Source: Candidatus Gastranaerophilales bacterium (GTDB lineage: Bacteria > Cyanobacteriota > Vampirovibrionia > Gastranaerophilales > Gastranaerophilaceae). Taken from it: a DNA stretch of 47,258 nt. Positions 26,166 to 34,338 of the stretch are shown piece by piece (position 1 is the stretch's first letter; each line of letters starts with the position of its first letter). The DNA is taken from positions 1 through 47,258 of the forward strand of contig CALVCR010000138.1 of NCBI GenBank assembly GCA_944326125.1, in the 5' to 3' direction. The notes under the pieces were generated by a model that saw nothing but the letters and a program-made list of their open reading frames with translations, made no database searches and was not told the DNA's origin. The position numbers were made by a program, and so were the translations under genes.

Positions 26166-26816
26166 TTAAGTACTGTTCATTTCTGCTAAATACTCTTTAA
26201 CTAGATTTATCGGAATGGCAAATCCTATGCCGATATTTGAAATATTATTATCGGGGTTATATATTGCCTGATTTATACCTATAATTTCTCCGTTTTTATT
26301 TAATAAAGGACCGCCGGAAGAACCGGGATTAATTGCAGCATCAGTTTGAATTCTGTTTTTTGCATAATCTATCCTGGAAATTATCCCCTGAGTCAAAGTT
26401 CCGTTAAAACCGAAGGGATTTCCTATAGCAAGGACTTTCTGACCGACTTTTATTTTCTCGGAATCTCCCATTTTAACAGTCTTTAATTCTGTAGGCACAT
26501 TAATTTTTAAAAGAGCAATATCCTTATTTTCGCCCAGCTTTTTTATTACCTTAGCCGTGTAATTCTGGCCGTTTGACATTGTAACTATAACGGTTTTTCC
26601 GACATCTACCACATGGGCGCTTGTGAGAATTATCCCCCGCTTATCAATTATACATCCGGTTCCGCAGGACATTCCGTCTGAAATTTGAGAATCGACACAA
26701 ACAATAGCCGGATTTATTTTTTCATACAAAGATATAACCGCTTGTTCTTCTCTGTCAAAAGCAAATACAGGGATCGAAAAAAATACTAAACACAAGCTTA
26801 AGAAGATTCTAATCAT
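26166..26816 (-). CDS. Trypsin-like serine protease (HtrA/S1C type) without PDZ domain
   Basis: A 216-aa exported protease with signal peptide MIRIFLSLCLVFFSIPVFA. The catalytic triad is visible: His68 in LTSAHVVD, Asp99 in NKDIALLKI and Ser167 in NPGSSGGPLLN, with the oxyanion region intact. The sequence stops after the protease domain (GIGFAIPINLVKEYL), so the PDZ domains of DegP/DegQ/DegS are absent. Substrate recognition and oligomerisation must differ from those enzymes. Three Cys (40, 51 and 55) lie just after the N-terminus. A GGAG site precedes the ATG. It sits upstream of the two paralogous envelope proteins, perhaps as a functional neighbour. Confidence 0.9.
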   Translation of the reverse strand: MIRIFLSLCLVFFSIPVFAFDREEQAVISLYEKINPAIVCVDSQISDGMSCGTGCIIDKRGIILTSAHVVDVGKTVIVTMSNGQNYTAKVIKKLGENKDIALLKINVPTELKTVKMGDSEKIKVGQKVLAIGNPFGFNGTLTQGIISRIDYAKNRIQTDAAINPGSSGGPLLNKNGEIIGINQAIYNPDNNISNIGIGFAIPINLVKEYLAEMNST

Positions 26817-26914
26817 AACAATTACTCCAAGTAAATAGTGGAATATCTAAATAAAAAACTCAATCACCCAACCGGCATGGAAGGGTGAATAAATTCAGTT
26901 TTGAGGACTTCTTC

Positions 26915-26943
26915 TTGTAATAGTTCAAGTTTTAATGTATAAT
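26915..26943 (+). promoter_or_regulatory. Promoter of ycf23
   Basis: TTGTAA (26915-26920), 17 bp, perfect TATAAT (26938-26943), then an AAGGAG Shine-Dalgarno at 26974-26979. Confidence 0.65.
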
Positions 26944-26985
26944 AAACGGGACAATACATACAATCAGCACAAAAAGGAGAGAAAT

Positions 26986-27744
26986 ATGTCAAAAATCGAA
27001 AGTTTTAAAAAAGCTTTAAGCGAAAAAAGAGCTGTAAAAATTATTGCAGGTATTGATAATTTTGATGCAGAAAAAGTTGCAAAAGTTGTTCTTGCAGCTG
27101 ATAAAGCAGGGGCAAGCGCTGTTGATATTTGCGCTAATCCTGACATAATCACTATGGTTAAAGATTTAACAGACTTACCTATCTTTGTTTCTTCTGTTAA
27201 ACCGGAAGAACTTGCTCATGCAGCTGTTTTAGGTGCTGATGCTATTGAACTCGGCAACTTTGATGCACTTTATAAAAAAGGAATGAGCTTCTCTGCTTCT
27301 CAGGTTTTAAACCTTGCAAAAAGAACTCTTGAACTTCTTGACGGTGAAGATATTTTCTTCAGCGTTACAATTCCGGGTGAACTAGAAATCGGAGAACAAA
27401 TTGAACTTGCAAGAGAACTTGAAGCTATGGGTATTGATTTAATTCAAACAGAAGGACATTTCTCTAACGAAACACCTTCAAACGGTGTAAGAGGACTTCT
27501 TGAAAGAGCTGAATTAACACTTTCTAATACAATTGAATTAACAAGAAATATTGAAATTCCTGTTATGACAGCTACAGGAATCAACCCGACTACAGCTTCT
27601 TTAGCATTTGCATCAGGCGCTTCAGCTATCGGCTGCGGTTCTTGTGTAAACAAACTTGACTCTGAAATCTCAATGATTGCAGTTGCAAAGAATCTTGTTG
27701 AAATTGCAGAAAGAAACGCTCAATATGTAGTTGAACTTGTTTAA
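26986..27744 (+). CDS. ycf23: Ycf23 homologue (DUF561), TIM-barrel-like protein
   Basis: A 252-aa protein matching the Ycf23/DUF561 family, conserved in cyanobacteria and some algal plastids and of unknown function. Typical stretches are VKIIAGIDNFDAEKVAKVV, SAVDICANPDI, AHAAVLGADAIELGNFDALY and MTATGINPTTASLAFASGAS; the alternating pattern suggests a (beta/alpha)8 barrel. The start is ATG 26986, behind AAGGAG at 26974-26979; an upstream ATG (26935) lies inside the -10 region and is rejected. The gene stands alone, with a strong promoter and a strong terminator. It is one of the best lineage markers in the window. Confidence 0.9.
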   Translation: MSKIESFKKALSEKRAVKIIAGIDNFDAEKVAKVVLAADKAGASAVDICANPDIITMVKDLTDLPIFVSSVKPEELAHAAVLGADAIELGNFDALYKKGMSFSASQVLNLAKRTLELLDGEDIFFSVTIPGELEIGEQIELARELEAMGIDLIQTEGHFSNETPSNGVRGLLERAELTLSNTIELTRNIEIPVMTATGINPTTASLAFASGASAIGCGSCVNKLDSEISMIAVAKNLVEIAERNAQYVVELV

Positions 27745-27756
27745 AAATAACTTGAT

Positions 27757-27796
27757 AAAAAAAGAGCCGGAGAAAAATTCTCCGGCTCTTTTTTAT
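27757..27796. terminator. Bidirectional terminator between ycf23 and the glycosyltransferase gene
   Basis: GAGCCGGAGA pairs with TCTCCGGCTC around AAAAT, flanked by A- and T-runs, so it serves both convergent genes. Confidence 0.92.
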
Positions 27797-27797
27797 A

Positions 27798-28481
27798 CTA
27801 ATTAATAAACCTAAATTTAATTAAAGTCCAGATAGCTTGGACTCCGTCTTTCCAGCCGATTTTTTTACCTTCATCAAAAGCTCTTGCATTATAGGTTATC
27901 GGAAGTTCTTTAAATCGAACTTTTTGTTTTAGGACTTTTGCCGTAATTTCTGGTTCAAAATCAAATCTGTTTGATTTTATATCTATATTTTGTATAAATT
28001 CTCTTCTAAAAGCCTTATAGCACGTTTCCATATCAGTAAGTTTTGCACCGAATAAAATATTTGTAAGAACAGTAAGAGTTTTATTGGCCACAAAGCTCAG
28101 GAAAAGAAAACTTTTGGAATTTCTGTTATCAAGAAGTCGTGAACCGTAAACAACATCAGCTTCATTTTCCTTTATCAGTTTCACAAGCGGAATATAATCC
28201 TCAGGGTTATATTCTAAATCCGCATCCTGAATTATAACAATATCACCGGTTGCTTCTTTTAAACCCGTTCTTAAAGCCGCTCCTTTACCCATATTTTTTT
28301 CATGATATAAAATTTTGTGATTAATTTGAGAGTATAAATCTTTTGTCCCGTCAGTTGAAAAATCATCCACGAGGATAATTTCCTTTTCTAAGCCGAAATC
28401 CACAGACTCAACTCTTTTTAACAACTCCATCAAAGAATCTTTTTCATTAAATACAGGAATTAAAACTGTTATTTTTTCCAT
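27798..28481 (-). CDS. Family 2 glycosyltransferase (polyprenyl-phosphate sugar synthase type)
   Basis: A 227-aa GT-A fold enzyme. It opens with VLIPVFNEKDSLMELL, then EIILVDDFSTDGT and the DxD-type QDADLEYNPEDY; NMGKGAALRTGLKEATGDIV and VVYGSRLLDNRNSKSF resemble dolichol/undecaprenyl-phosphate mannosyl- or glucosyltransferases. No C-terminal membrane helices of the ArnC/GtrB kind are present, so it is a soluble or peripheral form. The probable role is sugar transfer to a lipid carrier for glycan or glycoprotein assembly; donor and acceptor cannot be assigned. A GAGGAGAG site precedes the ATG. Confidence 0.88.
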   Translation of the reverse strand: MEKITVLIPVFNEKDSLMELLKRVESVDFGLEKEIILVDDFSTDGTKDLYSQINHKILYHEKNMGKGAALRTGLKEATGDIVIIQDADLEYNPEDYIPLVKLIKENEADVVYGSRLLDNRNSKSFLFLSFVANKTLTVLTNILFGAKLTDMETCYKAFRREFIQNIDIKSNRFDFEPEITAKVLKQKVRFKELPITYNARAFDEGKKIGWKDGVQAIWTLIKFRFIN

Positions 28482-28562
28482 ACTCTCCTCTTAATACCAT
28501 TTGTATATATTGTACTTTTGTTATATTATATAGTAAAGCATTAAATTTGTAGAGAGGGTTTA

Positions 28563-30230
28563 ATGGCGCTGGAGAATTTTATTTACGAAACCGTTGAAGA
28601 AATTCTGAAAGAAAAGTATGAAGATGCAAGGGATAGTATTGTAAAGCACAAGGAGCTTTATAATGATGATGCTGCAATTTGTTTCAGTCTTCTTGCACTT
28701 AATGAATTTGTAAAAAAAGACTATAACACCTACTACCAAATGATGAATGATGCAACATTTTTAGTAGAACAGTCAAAAGATAATCTCTCTATTATTTTAA
28801 ATGAGCTTGTTCTAAGTTATGTCAATTTCACGGAAAAGAACAGCACATTATATGCAATCAGCTATAATAAAGCAAGAAAATTAGCCATAAAGAGTCAAAA
28901 AACATATTTCTTTGAGAAAATTAATTCAATGCTTAAGTGTCCTCCAATTACTCATTTGAGCACACATGCACAAGTAAAAGACCCGCTAATAGCCCTCGTT
29001 AAAATAGGACAGGCTGTTGCGGCAGAAAAAGATATTGATGTTTTAATTAAGACTATCGCAGAAGAAACCAAAATAGCTCTTAATGCTGACAGGTGCACCG
29101 TTTTTCTATATGACAAAGAACATAATGAACTTTATTCAAAAGTAGCTACAGGATTAGATACAAAAGAACTAAGGATTCCTGCAGACAGAGGGCTTGCGGG
29201 GCATGTTGTTAAAACAGGCGAAACAATTAATATTAAAGATGCGTACAGCGACAAGCGTTTCAATCCTGATGTCGATAAAAAAACGGGTTACAGGACAAAA
29301 ACCATTCTTTGTATGCCTATTAAAAACTTTAATCAGGAAATAATCGGTGTATTTCAAGTCCTTAACAAGTTTGATGAAACCTTTACAATTGATGATGAAG
29401 ACTTGCTCGTAGCTATAGCGTCCAGCGCCGGTATTTCATTAGAAAATGCACAGCTATTTGAGCGCCAAAAAAGAATGATTGAAGAGCAGCAAATCATATT
29501 TGACAGCTTCATTGAAACCCTCGCTTCATCTATTGATGCCCGTGATAAGATTACAGCCGGTCATTCAACAAGAGTAAAAATGTATGCAACTCTTATAGCT
29601 AAAGAATTCGGAATGGAAAAGAAAGATATTTATATCTTGGAAAAAGCTGCAGCTCTCCATGATATAGGAAAAATCGGGATAAAAGACTCTGTTCTGCAAA
29701 AAGAAGGCAAGCTTACGCCGGAAGAATATAAACATATTCAAAAGCATGTTGAAATCACTCATAATATTCTTGAAAAGATTCATATGTCAAAAGATTTTCA
29801 ACAGATAACAGATATTGCCTGCTCTCACCATGAAAAATATGACGGTTCAGGGTATTATAGAGGTTTAAAAGGAGACGAAATTCCTTTTGGAGGAAGAATT
29901 TTAGCAGTATCTGACGTATTTGACGCTATAACATCCAAAAGACATTACCGTGATAAAATGCCTATAGAAAAAGTTATAGAAATTATTATGAAAGGTTCCG
30001 GAAGCCACTTTGATCCTCAGGTTGTTGATAAATTTCTATTATTAAAACTGAGCAAAATAGTAGAAGTTTTGGTTTCAGATACCTCTTCTAAAATAGACAA
30101 AAAAGATTATGAAACTTTAGATAAATATAATCTACTTGATTTATATTACTCAATAGTAAATAATTGTAGTAACATGCTGCTTCAAGTATTTAACAAATAT
30201 TATGTGGGCGTAGACTTAGAACATGAATAA
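28563..30230 (+). CDS. GAF and HD-GYP domain protein (probable c-di-GMP phosphodiesterase)
   Basis: A 555-aa protein with a helical N-terminal region (1-140, TPR-like), a GAF sensor domain (about 150-300) and an HD-GYP domain (about 315-500). The HD pair is His366-Asp367 in LHDIGKIGIKD, and a further metal-ligand region is CSHHEKYDGSGYYRGLKG. The third residue of the GYP motif is Tyr (431-432: Tyr-Tyr) instead of Pro, which may affect activity. HD-GYP proteins hydrolyse c-di-GMP to pGpG or GMP. The gene overlaps the next by 8 bp and heads a signalling operon. The ligand of the GAF domain is unknown. AGAGAGGG precedes the ATG. Confidence 0.9.
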   Translation: MALENFIYETVEEILKEKYEDARDSIVKHKELYNDDAAICFSLLALNEFVKKDYNTYYQMMNDATFLVEQSKDNLSIILNELVLSYVNFTEKNSTLYAISYNKARKLAIKSQKTYFFEKINSMLKCPPITHLSTHAQVKDPLIALVKIGQAVAAEKDIDVLIKTIAEETKIALNADRCTVFLYDKEHNELYSKVATGLDTKELRIPADRGLAGHVVKTGETINIKDAYSDKRFNPDVDKKTGYRTKTILCMPIKNFNQEIIGVFQVLNKFDETFTIDDEDLLVAIASSAGISLENAQLFERQKRMIEEQQIIFDSFIETLASSIDARDKITAGHSTRVKMYATLIAKEFGMEKKDIYILEKAAALHDIGKIGIKDSVLQKEGKLTPEEYKHIQKHVEITHNILEKIHMSKDFQQITDIACSHHEKYDGSGYYRGLKGDEIPFGGRILAVSDVFDAITSKRHYRDKMPIEKVIEIIMKGSGSHFDPQVVDKFLLLKLSKIVEVLVSDTSSKIDKKDYETLDKYNLLDLYYSIVNNCSNMLLQVFNKYYVGVDLEHE

Positions 30231-31752
30231 GACGATGAGAAAACTTTTAATAATATTTGCGGCATTTGCAGCCATTTCAAACTTAACTGCAATAGCAGAA
30301 ACCATTCCTGCGAAACCTTTAAATTTAAAGGCTGAAACAAATACGGTTAACATGGATATGGTTATAAAAGATAATTTTGTAAAGGCAAAGTATGCTTCTG
30401 CGGAAAACAGATTTTTACAGGGCAATGTTAAGGCCTCACATGATGATTTTGCAGACCTTGTAGCACGTGCCGTGCATGATGATTATGTATTTCTCGTTTA
30501 TGGCATAAAAATGGCTGAATACGGGTTCTTTGATTTATCGGATACTCTTTTTAAGCGCCTTGATGCTAATACTTTTACTGCAAATTACATAAAGGATATT
30601 AAACAATTTTACTATCCTTCCGGAATGGTAGAGCCTAAGGATTTAATCTACTATGCCGATGCTTATTCAAGCATTGTTTATAACAATATGGCAATAGAAA
30701 CAACATCGGAACTCTTAAATAACTCCGGTACCGCAGATAGCGACTACAAAAATTATTTAGTAGCCTTAGGGTTTTATAAATCAAACAACTTGCAACAAGC
30801 ATTAAAATACATTAACAATGCAATAGTGCAAAATAACAAAAATATTAATTACAAAATATTAAAAGCAAAAATTCTGGCAGATTCTAATAAATCAAAACAA
30901 GCTGTTAAATTATTAAAAGAAATTAATAAAACAGAGTTTTTAACAGTAGACTTCCAAGAAAAGATTCGAGCTGTTGAAGAATACGTAGAATATAAAATTG
31001 CAAAAGATGAACCGTTAAAAGATTATCATTTATCATATTACTATCATCTGCAAGGAAAAAGTCTTTTAGCAACAAAAGTCCTGCAAGCATCAATTTTGCA
31101 GGCAAAACAATATGCTCCTCAGATATTCGGGTTATTAGGAAGAATTTACTACGAGTGTGACGAGCCGTTAAGAGCCCAAGAATTCGCACAAAGAGCATAC
31201 AAAGAAGACAAAGATACTTATCTGGCAGCTTTAACATTAGCTGATATAAGTTATGATGAAAGAAAATACGAAGATGCTCTTAAATATTACAAAACAGCAA
31301 AAAAACTTTCAAAAGAAAATGACGCATCTATCGGAATAGCAAAAACTTATCTGGCAATGGAAAATGAGAAAAAATCCAAGAAACTTTATGAAAAATTATT
31401 AAAAAAAGACAGCCTGGATGAAGATTTACTTGCTGGCTCATTAAAGGTTTTCCCTCAAAGAGCTGATGATTATCTTGCAAGAATAGCGTCTGTAGACATC
31501 TCAAACAATGAAATATGGCTTGGTTTAGCTAACCTGGCATTAAGAGATGGCAATGTTTCCATGGCAGAAACTTATCTCAACAATTCTTATTATATTGACG
31601 AAAACAACTTTAAATATTATTATTATTTAAGTTTAGTACTACGTGCTAAAGGAAATATAGAGCAGTCAAATCAATCTTTGATAAAATGCTCAAGACTCGA
31701 CTCGGATTACGCATCAAAGGTCAACCTGGATCAAAGTGTCTATGAAAAGTAA
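30223..31752 (+). CDS. Exported TPR-repeat protein
   Basis: A 509-aa protein with a signal peptide or anchor (MRKLLIIFAAFAAISNLTA, starting at residue 5) followed by many TPR-like helical pairs. Examples are LALGFYKSNNLQQALKYINNA near residue 190, and IFGLLGRIYYECDEPLRAQEFAQRAYKEDK with LADISYDERKYEDALKYY between about 305 and 365. It probably acts as a periplasmic or membrane scaffold. The start overlaps the HD-GYP gene by 8 bp, and the end overlaps the response-regulator gene, so the products are likely made together. Partners are unknown. Confidence 0.82.
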   Translation: MNKTMRKLLIIFAAFAAISNLTAIAETIPAKPLNLKAETNTVNMDMVIKDNFVKAKYASAENRFLQGNVKASHDDFADLVARAVHDDYVFLVYGIKMAEYGFFDLSDTLFKRLDANTFTANYIKDIKQFYYPSGMVEPKDLIYYADAYSSIVYNNMAIETTSELLNNSGTADSDYKNYLVALGFYKSNNLQQALKYINNAIVQNNKNINYKILKAKILADSNKSKQAVKLLKEINKTEFLTVDFQEKIRAVEEYVEYKIAKDEPLKDYHLSYYYHLQGKSLLATKVLQASILQAKQYAPQIFGLLGRIYYECDEPLRAQEFAQRAYKEDKDTYLAALTLADISYDERKYEDALKYYKTAKKLSKENDASIGIAKTYLAMENEKKSKKLYEKLLKKDSLDEDLLAGSLKVFPQRADDYLARIASVDISNNEIWLGLANLALRDGNVSMAETYLNNSYYIDENNFKYYYYLSLVLRAKGNIEQSNQSLIKCSRLDSDYASKVNLDQSVYEK

Positions 31753-32392
31753 TATTTTAATAGTTGAAGATCATGAATTAACAAGGTTCGGCTTGAAAAC
31801 AGCCTTTGAATCTTGTGATTTTGTTGAAACAATTTATGAATCTGAATCTGCGGAAAAAGCTCTGGATATCGTAAAGAGCACTGCTATTGATTTAGTTATT
31901 ATGGATTTAGGGCTTCCCGGAATGAATGGTATTGAGGCATCCAAGCTTATAAAAAACCATAACAGAGAAATTAAAATTGTAGTATTAACCTCTCATAATG
32001 ATGTTCAGGAAGTTTTAAACTGCCTTAAGGCAGGCGCTAATGCATATTGTTCAAAAGAAATTAACCCGATTAGATTAACTCAGGTAGTTCAATCCGTACT
32101 GGACGGAGCGTCCTGGTTCGACCCGAGCATTGCGCATATCGTGCTGGAAGCAGCTTCAAAGTCATCCCAAGCACCTGAAAAACCGCTTCCGGAAAAGAAT
32201 TACGGGCTGACATCAAGAGAAACTCAGATTTTAAAACTTATTACAGAAGGCTACAGTAATAATGAAATTGCAAATACTCTTTTTGTAAGTATTAATACAA
32301 CTAAAGCTCATGTGGCAAGTATACTGCAGAAATTAGAAGTTGATGACAGACTTCAAGCTGCTCTTAAAGCTCTTAAGGAAGGATTGGTGTAA
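31742..32392 (+). CDS. NarL/LuxR-family response regulator
   Basis: A 216-aa regulator with an N-terminal receiver (acidic pair in IVEDHELTRFG, phospho-Asp in VIMDLGLPGMNG) and a C-terminal LuxR-type HTH (LTSRETQILKLITEGYSNNEIANTLFVS, then TTKAHVASILQKL). Alternative start: GTG 31736, two codons earlier. No strong Shine-Dalgarno is visible, so coupling to the overlapping TPR gene is likely. No histidine kinase is in the window. The stop (TAA) directly abuts the start of the next regulator. Confidence 0.9.
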   Translation: MKSNILIVEDHELTRFGLKTAFESCDFVETIYESESAEKALDIVKSTAIDLVIMDLGLPGMNGIEASKLIKNHNREIKIVVLTSHNDVQEVLNCLKAGANAYCSKEINPIRLTQVVQSVLDGASWFDPSIAHIVLEAASKSSQAPEKPLPEKNYGLTSRETQILKLITEGYSNNEIANTLFVSINTTKAHVASILQKLEVDDRLQAALKALKEGLV

Positions 32393-33016
32393 ATGGACGG
32401 AATAGCTTCAATCCTTATCGTTGATGATAATCCTAAATTCCTTCAGGACGCACTTCCTATGTACGGGTATGATGTTACAGTAGCCCGAGACGGCCTTGAA
32501 GCTCTTAAAATTTTATCTAATGAAACTAAATTTGATATTATTCTGCTTGATGTAATGATGCCGAATATGGATGGCTGGGAAACTTTAAAAGCTATAAGAA
32601 AAAATAAAAAAACTGAAAGAATACCTGTTATTATGATTACTGCAGTAAGCGAAGATCAAAAAGTTGTAACAGGTTTAAAAATCGGAGCTGATGATTATAT
32701 TGTAAAACCGTTTGTCCTTCCAAACCTTCTTGCAAGAATAGAAGCGGTTTTACGACGATCAAAATGGCAGCAGGAATCACTTCCTAAAACAGATATAAAT
32801 CTAAATAAAAATGCAAATATTGATGCACTGACACCAAAAGAAAAAGAAGTTCTTTCTCTTGTAGCTAAAGGAGCCAGCAATCAGGAAATTGCAGATAAAC
32901 TTTTTGTAAGAGATGTTACAGTAAAAACCCATCTCAACAGCATATTTAAAAAATTAAAAGTTACTAACAGAACACAAGCCGTGCTTCTGGCAATACAGAT
33001 GAATTTGATTAATTAG
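32393..33016 (+). CDS. Second LuxR-type response regulator
   Basis: A 207-aa regulator: receiver about 1-120 with phospho-Asp in IILLDVMMPNMDGWE and the conserved Lys in ADDYIVKPF, then a LuxR HTH about 142-205 (LTPKEKEVLSLVAKGASNQEIADKLF). The receiver looks more like the OmpR/CheY-type (VKPF plus an alpha-5 helix ARIEAVLRR), and it is fused to a LuxR output, a combination seen in Ycf29/NblR-like proteins of cyanobacteria. It directly follows the previous regulator gene. Target genes and cognate kinase are not visible. Confidence 0.88.
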   Translation: MDGIASILIVDDNPKFLQDALPMYGYDVTVARDGLEALKILSNETKFDIILLDVMMPNMDGWETLKAIRKNKKTERIPVIMITAVSEDQKVVTGLKIGADDYIVKPFVLPNLLARIEAVLRRSKWQQESLPKTDINLNKNANIDALTPKEKEVLSLVAKGASNQEIADKLFVRDVTVKTHLNSIFKKLKVTNRTQAVLLAIQMNLIN

Positions 33017-33025
33017 GAGACAAAA

Positions 33026-33547
33026 ATGAAATCAAAAGAAGAATTAACTGAATTAGTTTTAACCGATGTTGACGCTTTTAACGAAGCTATGACTGGCGAA
33101 GCCGTTGATTTAACAGAAATAGATTTTTCAAATTCATCTATTGAAGGAGCTGTATTTAATAATGCAGATTTAACATCTTCATCTTTTTCAGATTCACAGC
33201 TTACAGAAGTAAAATTTATTAACTGCGACTTAACATCTGTTGATTTTACACGTTCTGCCATTGTTGAATGCAGTTTTAATGAATCTGTATTAAACGGTAC
33301 GGACTTCAGCTACTCTAAAGTTGATTATTGCAATTTTAACGAATCTGATATGGCAGGTTCAATTTTAAGAGAAGCTGATTTATCAACTTCTGATCTTTCT
33401 TCTGCTGATAACCTTAATGCATGCCGATTTGATGATGAAACCATCTGGCCTGACAGCGATAACCTTCCGGAAGATTTTGATTCTACTTATTCAGATGATT
33501 TATCATCCCTTAAAGATGATGACGATTATGAGCCTTCCGATTACTAA
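33026..33547 (+). CDS. Pentapeptide-repeat protein with acidic tail
   Basis: A 173-aa protein with an A(D/N)LXX-type pentapeptide repeat region (about 30-130; for example DFSNSSIEGAVFNNADLTSS, then DFSYSKVDYCNFNESDM) forming a right-handed beta helix. A strongly acidic Asp/Glu/Ser tail (DSDNLPEDFDSTYSDDLSS) follows. Helix and tail together imitate a negatively charged surface. Some pentapeptide proteins bind DNA gyrase; that function is not claimed here. It ends the signalling operon after the response regulators. GGAGA precedes the ATG by 7 nt, and the 3' end overlaps the convergent gene by 4 bp. Confidence 0.85.
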   Translation: MKSKEELTELVLTDVDAFNEAMTGEAVDLTEIDFSNSSIEGAVFNNADLTSSSFSDSQLTEVKFINCDLTSVDFTRSAIVECSFNESVLNGTDFSYSKVDYCNFNESDMAGSILREADLSTSDLSSADNLNACRFDDETIWPDSDNLPEDFDSTYSDDLSSLKDDDDYEPSDY

Positions 33548-34200
33548 CCAAGGTATTTGAGCAGGTTCGTATGTTTTACCTCACCTGTTTCATTATATTC
33601 AATATCAAACGGCAGTTCTCTTAATTGTTCGGCTATTTTGTGCTTGTTACAAAACATCGATATATATTTTGACGGCTTTTTATCCTCTTTAAATCCAAGT
33701 TCTTCATATTTGGAAACCAGTTCAAAAGGACCGTCTGTCACAGCATCAAGATGAATTCCTCTGGCATCCATATCACTTGCGTCCTTAAATAATTGATAAA
33801 ACATGGTTTTTTTGAATAGTTTCACTCTTTCAGTTTTAGAAAGAGGTATCGCACAAATACAATCTAAATTTATAATGTTATTATCCTTGCTGTAGGTCAT
33901 AATTCCGCAAACCTTATCTTTAGAAACGGAAACATAGCTCGAATTGGATTCATTAAAAGATCTGGTTATACAATAATTTAAAATTTTCTGCCACCTCAGC
34001 TGCATCTCTCTTATTAAATACGGAGCCAGTTTTTTATAATCTACGCTCTCTGCCAGCTTCTGTAAAAAGGGTCTGTCACCTTTATAAATTTTGTATAAGT
34101 CAATCTGAGTCGTCAAATTACCTACAATATTTGATGTCCTAGCGACCCTGATTGCCTTAAAATTCGGATTATTTAAACTGTTTATTTTATCTATTTTCAT
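33544..34200 (-). CDS. Putative GNAT-like acetyltransferase
   Basis: A 218-aa protein. The middle and C-terminal parts recall the GNAT fold: SSYVSVSKDKVCGIMTYS (beta 2-3), NLDCICAIPLSKTERVKLF in place of the usual acetyl-CoA loop, then GIHLDAVTDGPFELVSKYEELGFKED, ending like many GNAT enzymes. The acetyl-CoA pyrophosphate loop (Q/RxxGxG/A) is not clearly present, so catalysis is uncertain. The N-terminus begins MKIDKINSLNNPNFKAI. A TATAAA ends 8 nt from the ATG with no Shine-Dalgarno. It overlaps the pentapeptide gene by 4 bp at its 3' end. Confidence 0.55.
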   Translation of the reverse strand: MKIDKINSLNNPNFKAIRVARTSNIVGNLTTQIDLYKIYKGDRPFLQKLAESVDYKKLAPYLIREMQLRWQKILNYCITRSFNESNSSYVSVSKDKVCGIMTYSKDNNIINLDCICAIPLSKTERVKLFKKTMFYQLFKDASDMDARGIHLDAVTDGPFELVSKYEELGFKEDKKPSKYISMFCNKHKIAEQLRELPFDIEYNETGEVKHTNLLKYLG

Positions 34201-34207
34201 ACCGGTA

Positions 34208-34213
34208 TTTATA
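34208..34213 (-). promoter_or_regulatory. Weak -10 box for the GNAT-like gene, possible leaderless start
   Basis: TATAAA on the minus strand, 8 nt from the ATG; no -35 was recognised. Confidence 0.3.
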
Positions 34214-34240
34214 AATTAACGCGTAAAAAGATTTTTTGTT

Positions 34241-34266
34241 TAATTGTAACAATTAATTTACAATTA
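34241..34266. repeat. 9-bp perfect inverted repeat between the GNAT-like gene and rpmB
   Basis: TAATTGTAA (34241-34249) and TTACAATTA (34258-34266) are exact reverse complements around an 8-nt spacer. It has the form of an operator or a small hairpin; no T-run follows. Confidence 0.45.
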
Positions 34267-34275
34267 GATACCCCC

Positions 34276-34304
34276 TTGTAATCTAAACGGGTTTGGGTTA
34301 AACT
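34276..34304 (+). promoter_or_regulatory. Probable promoter of rpmB
   Basis: TTGTAA (34276-34281), 17 bp, TAAACT (34299-34304), about 35 nt before ATG 34339. Confidence 0.4.
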
Positions 34305-34338
34305 AAACATACACTGGTAGAAAGAAGGAAATATAATT

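Noticed and set aside
26935..26985. Upstream ATG giving 17 more residues on Ycf23
   Set aside because: This ATG lies in the -10 region of the promoter and lacks a Shine-Dalgarno; ATG 26986 has AAGGAG at the right distance.
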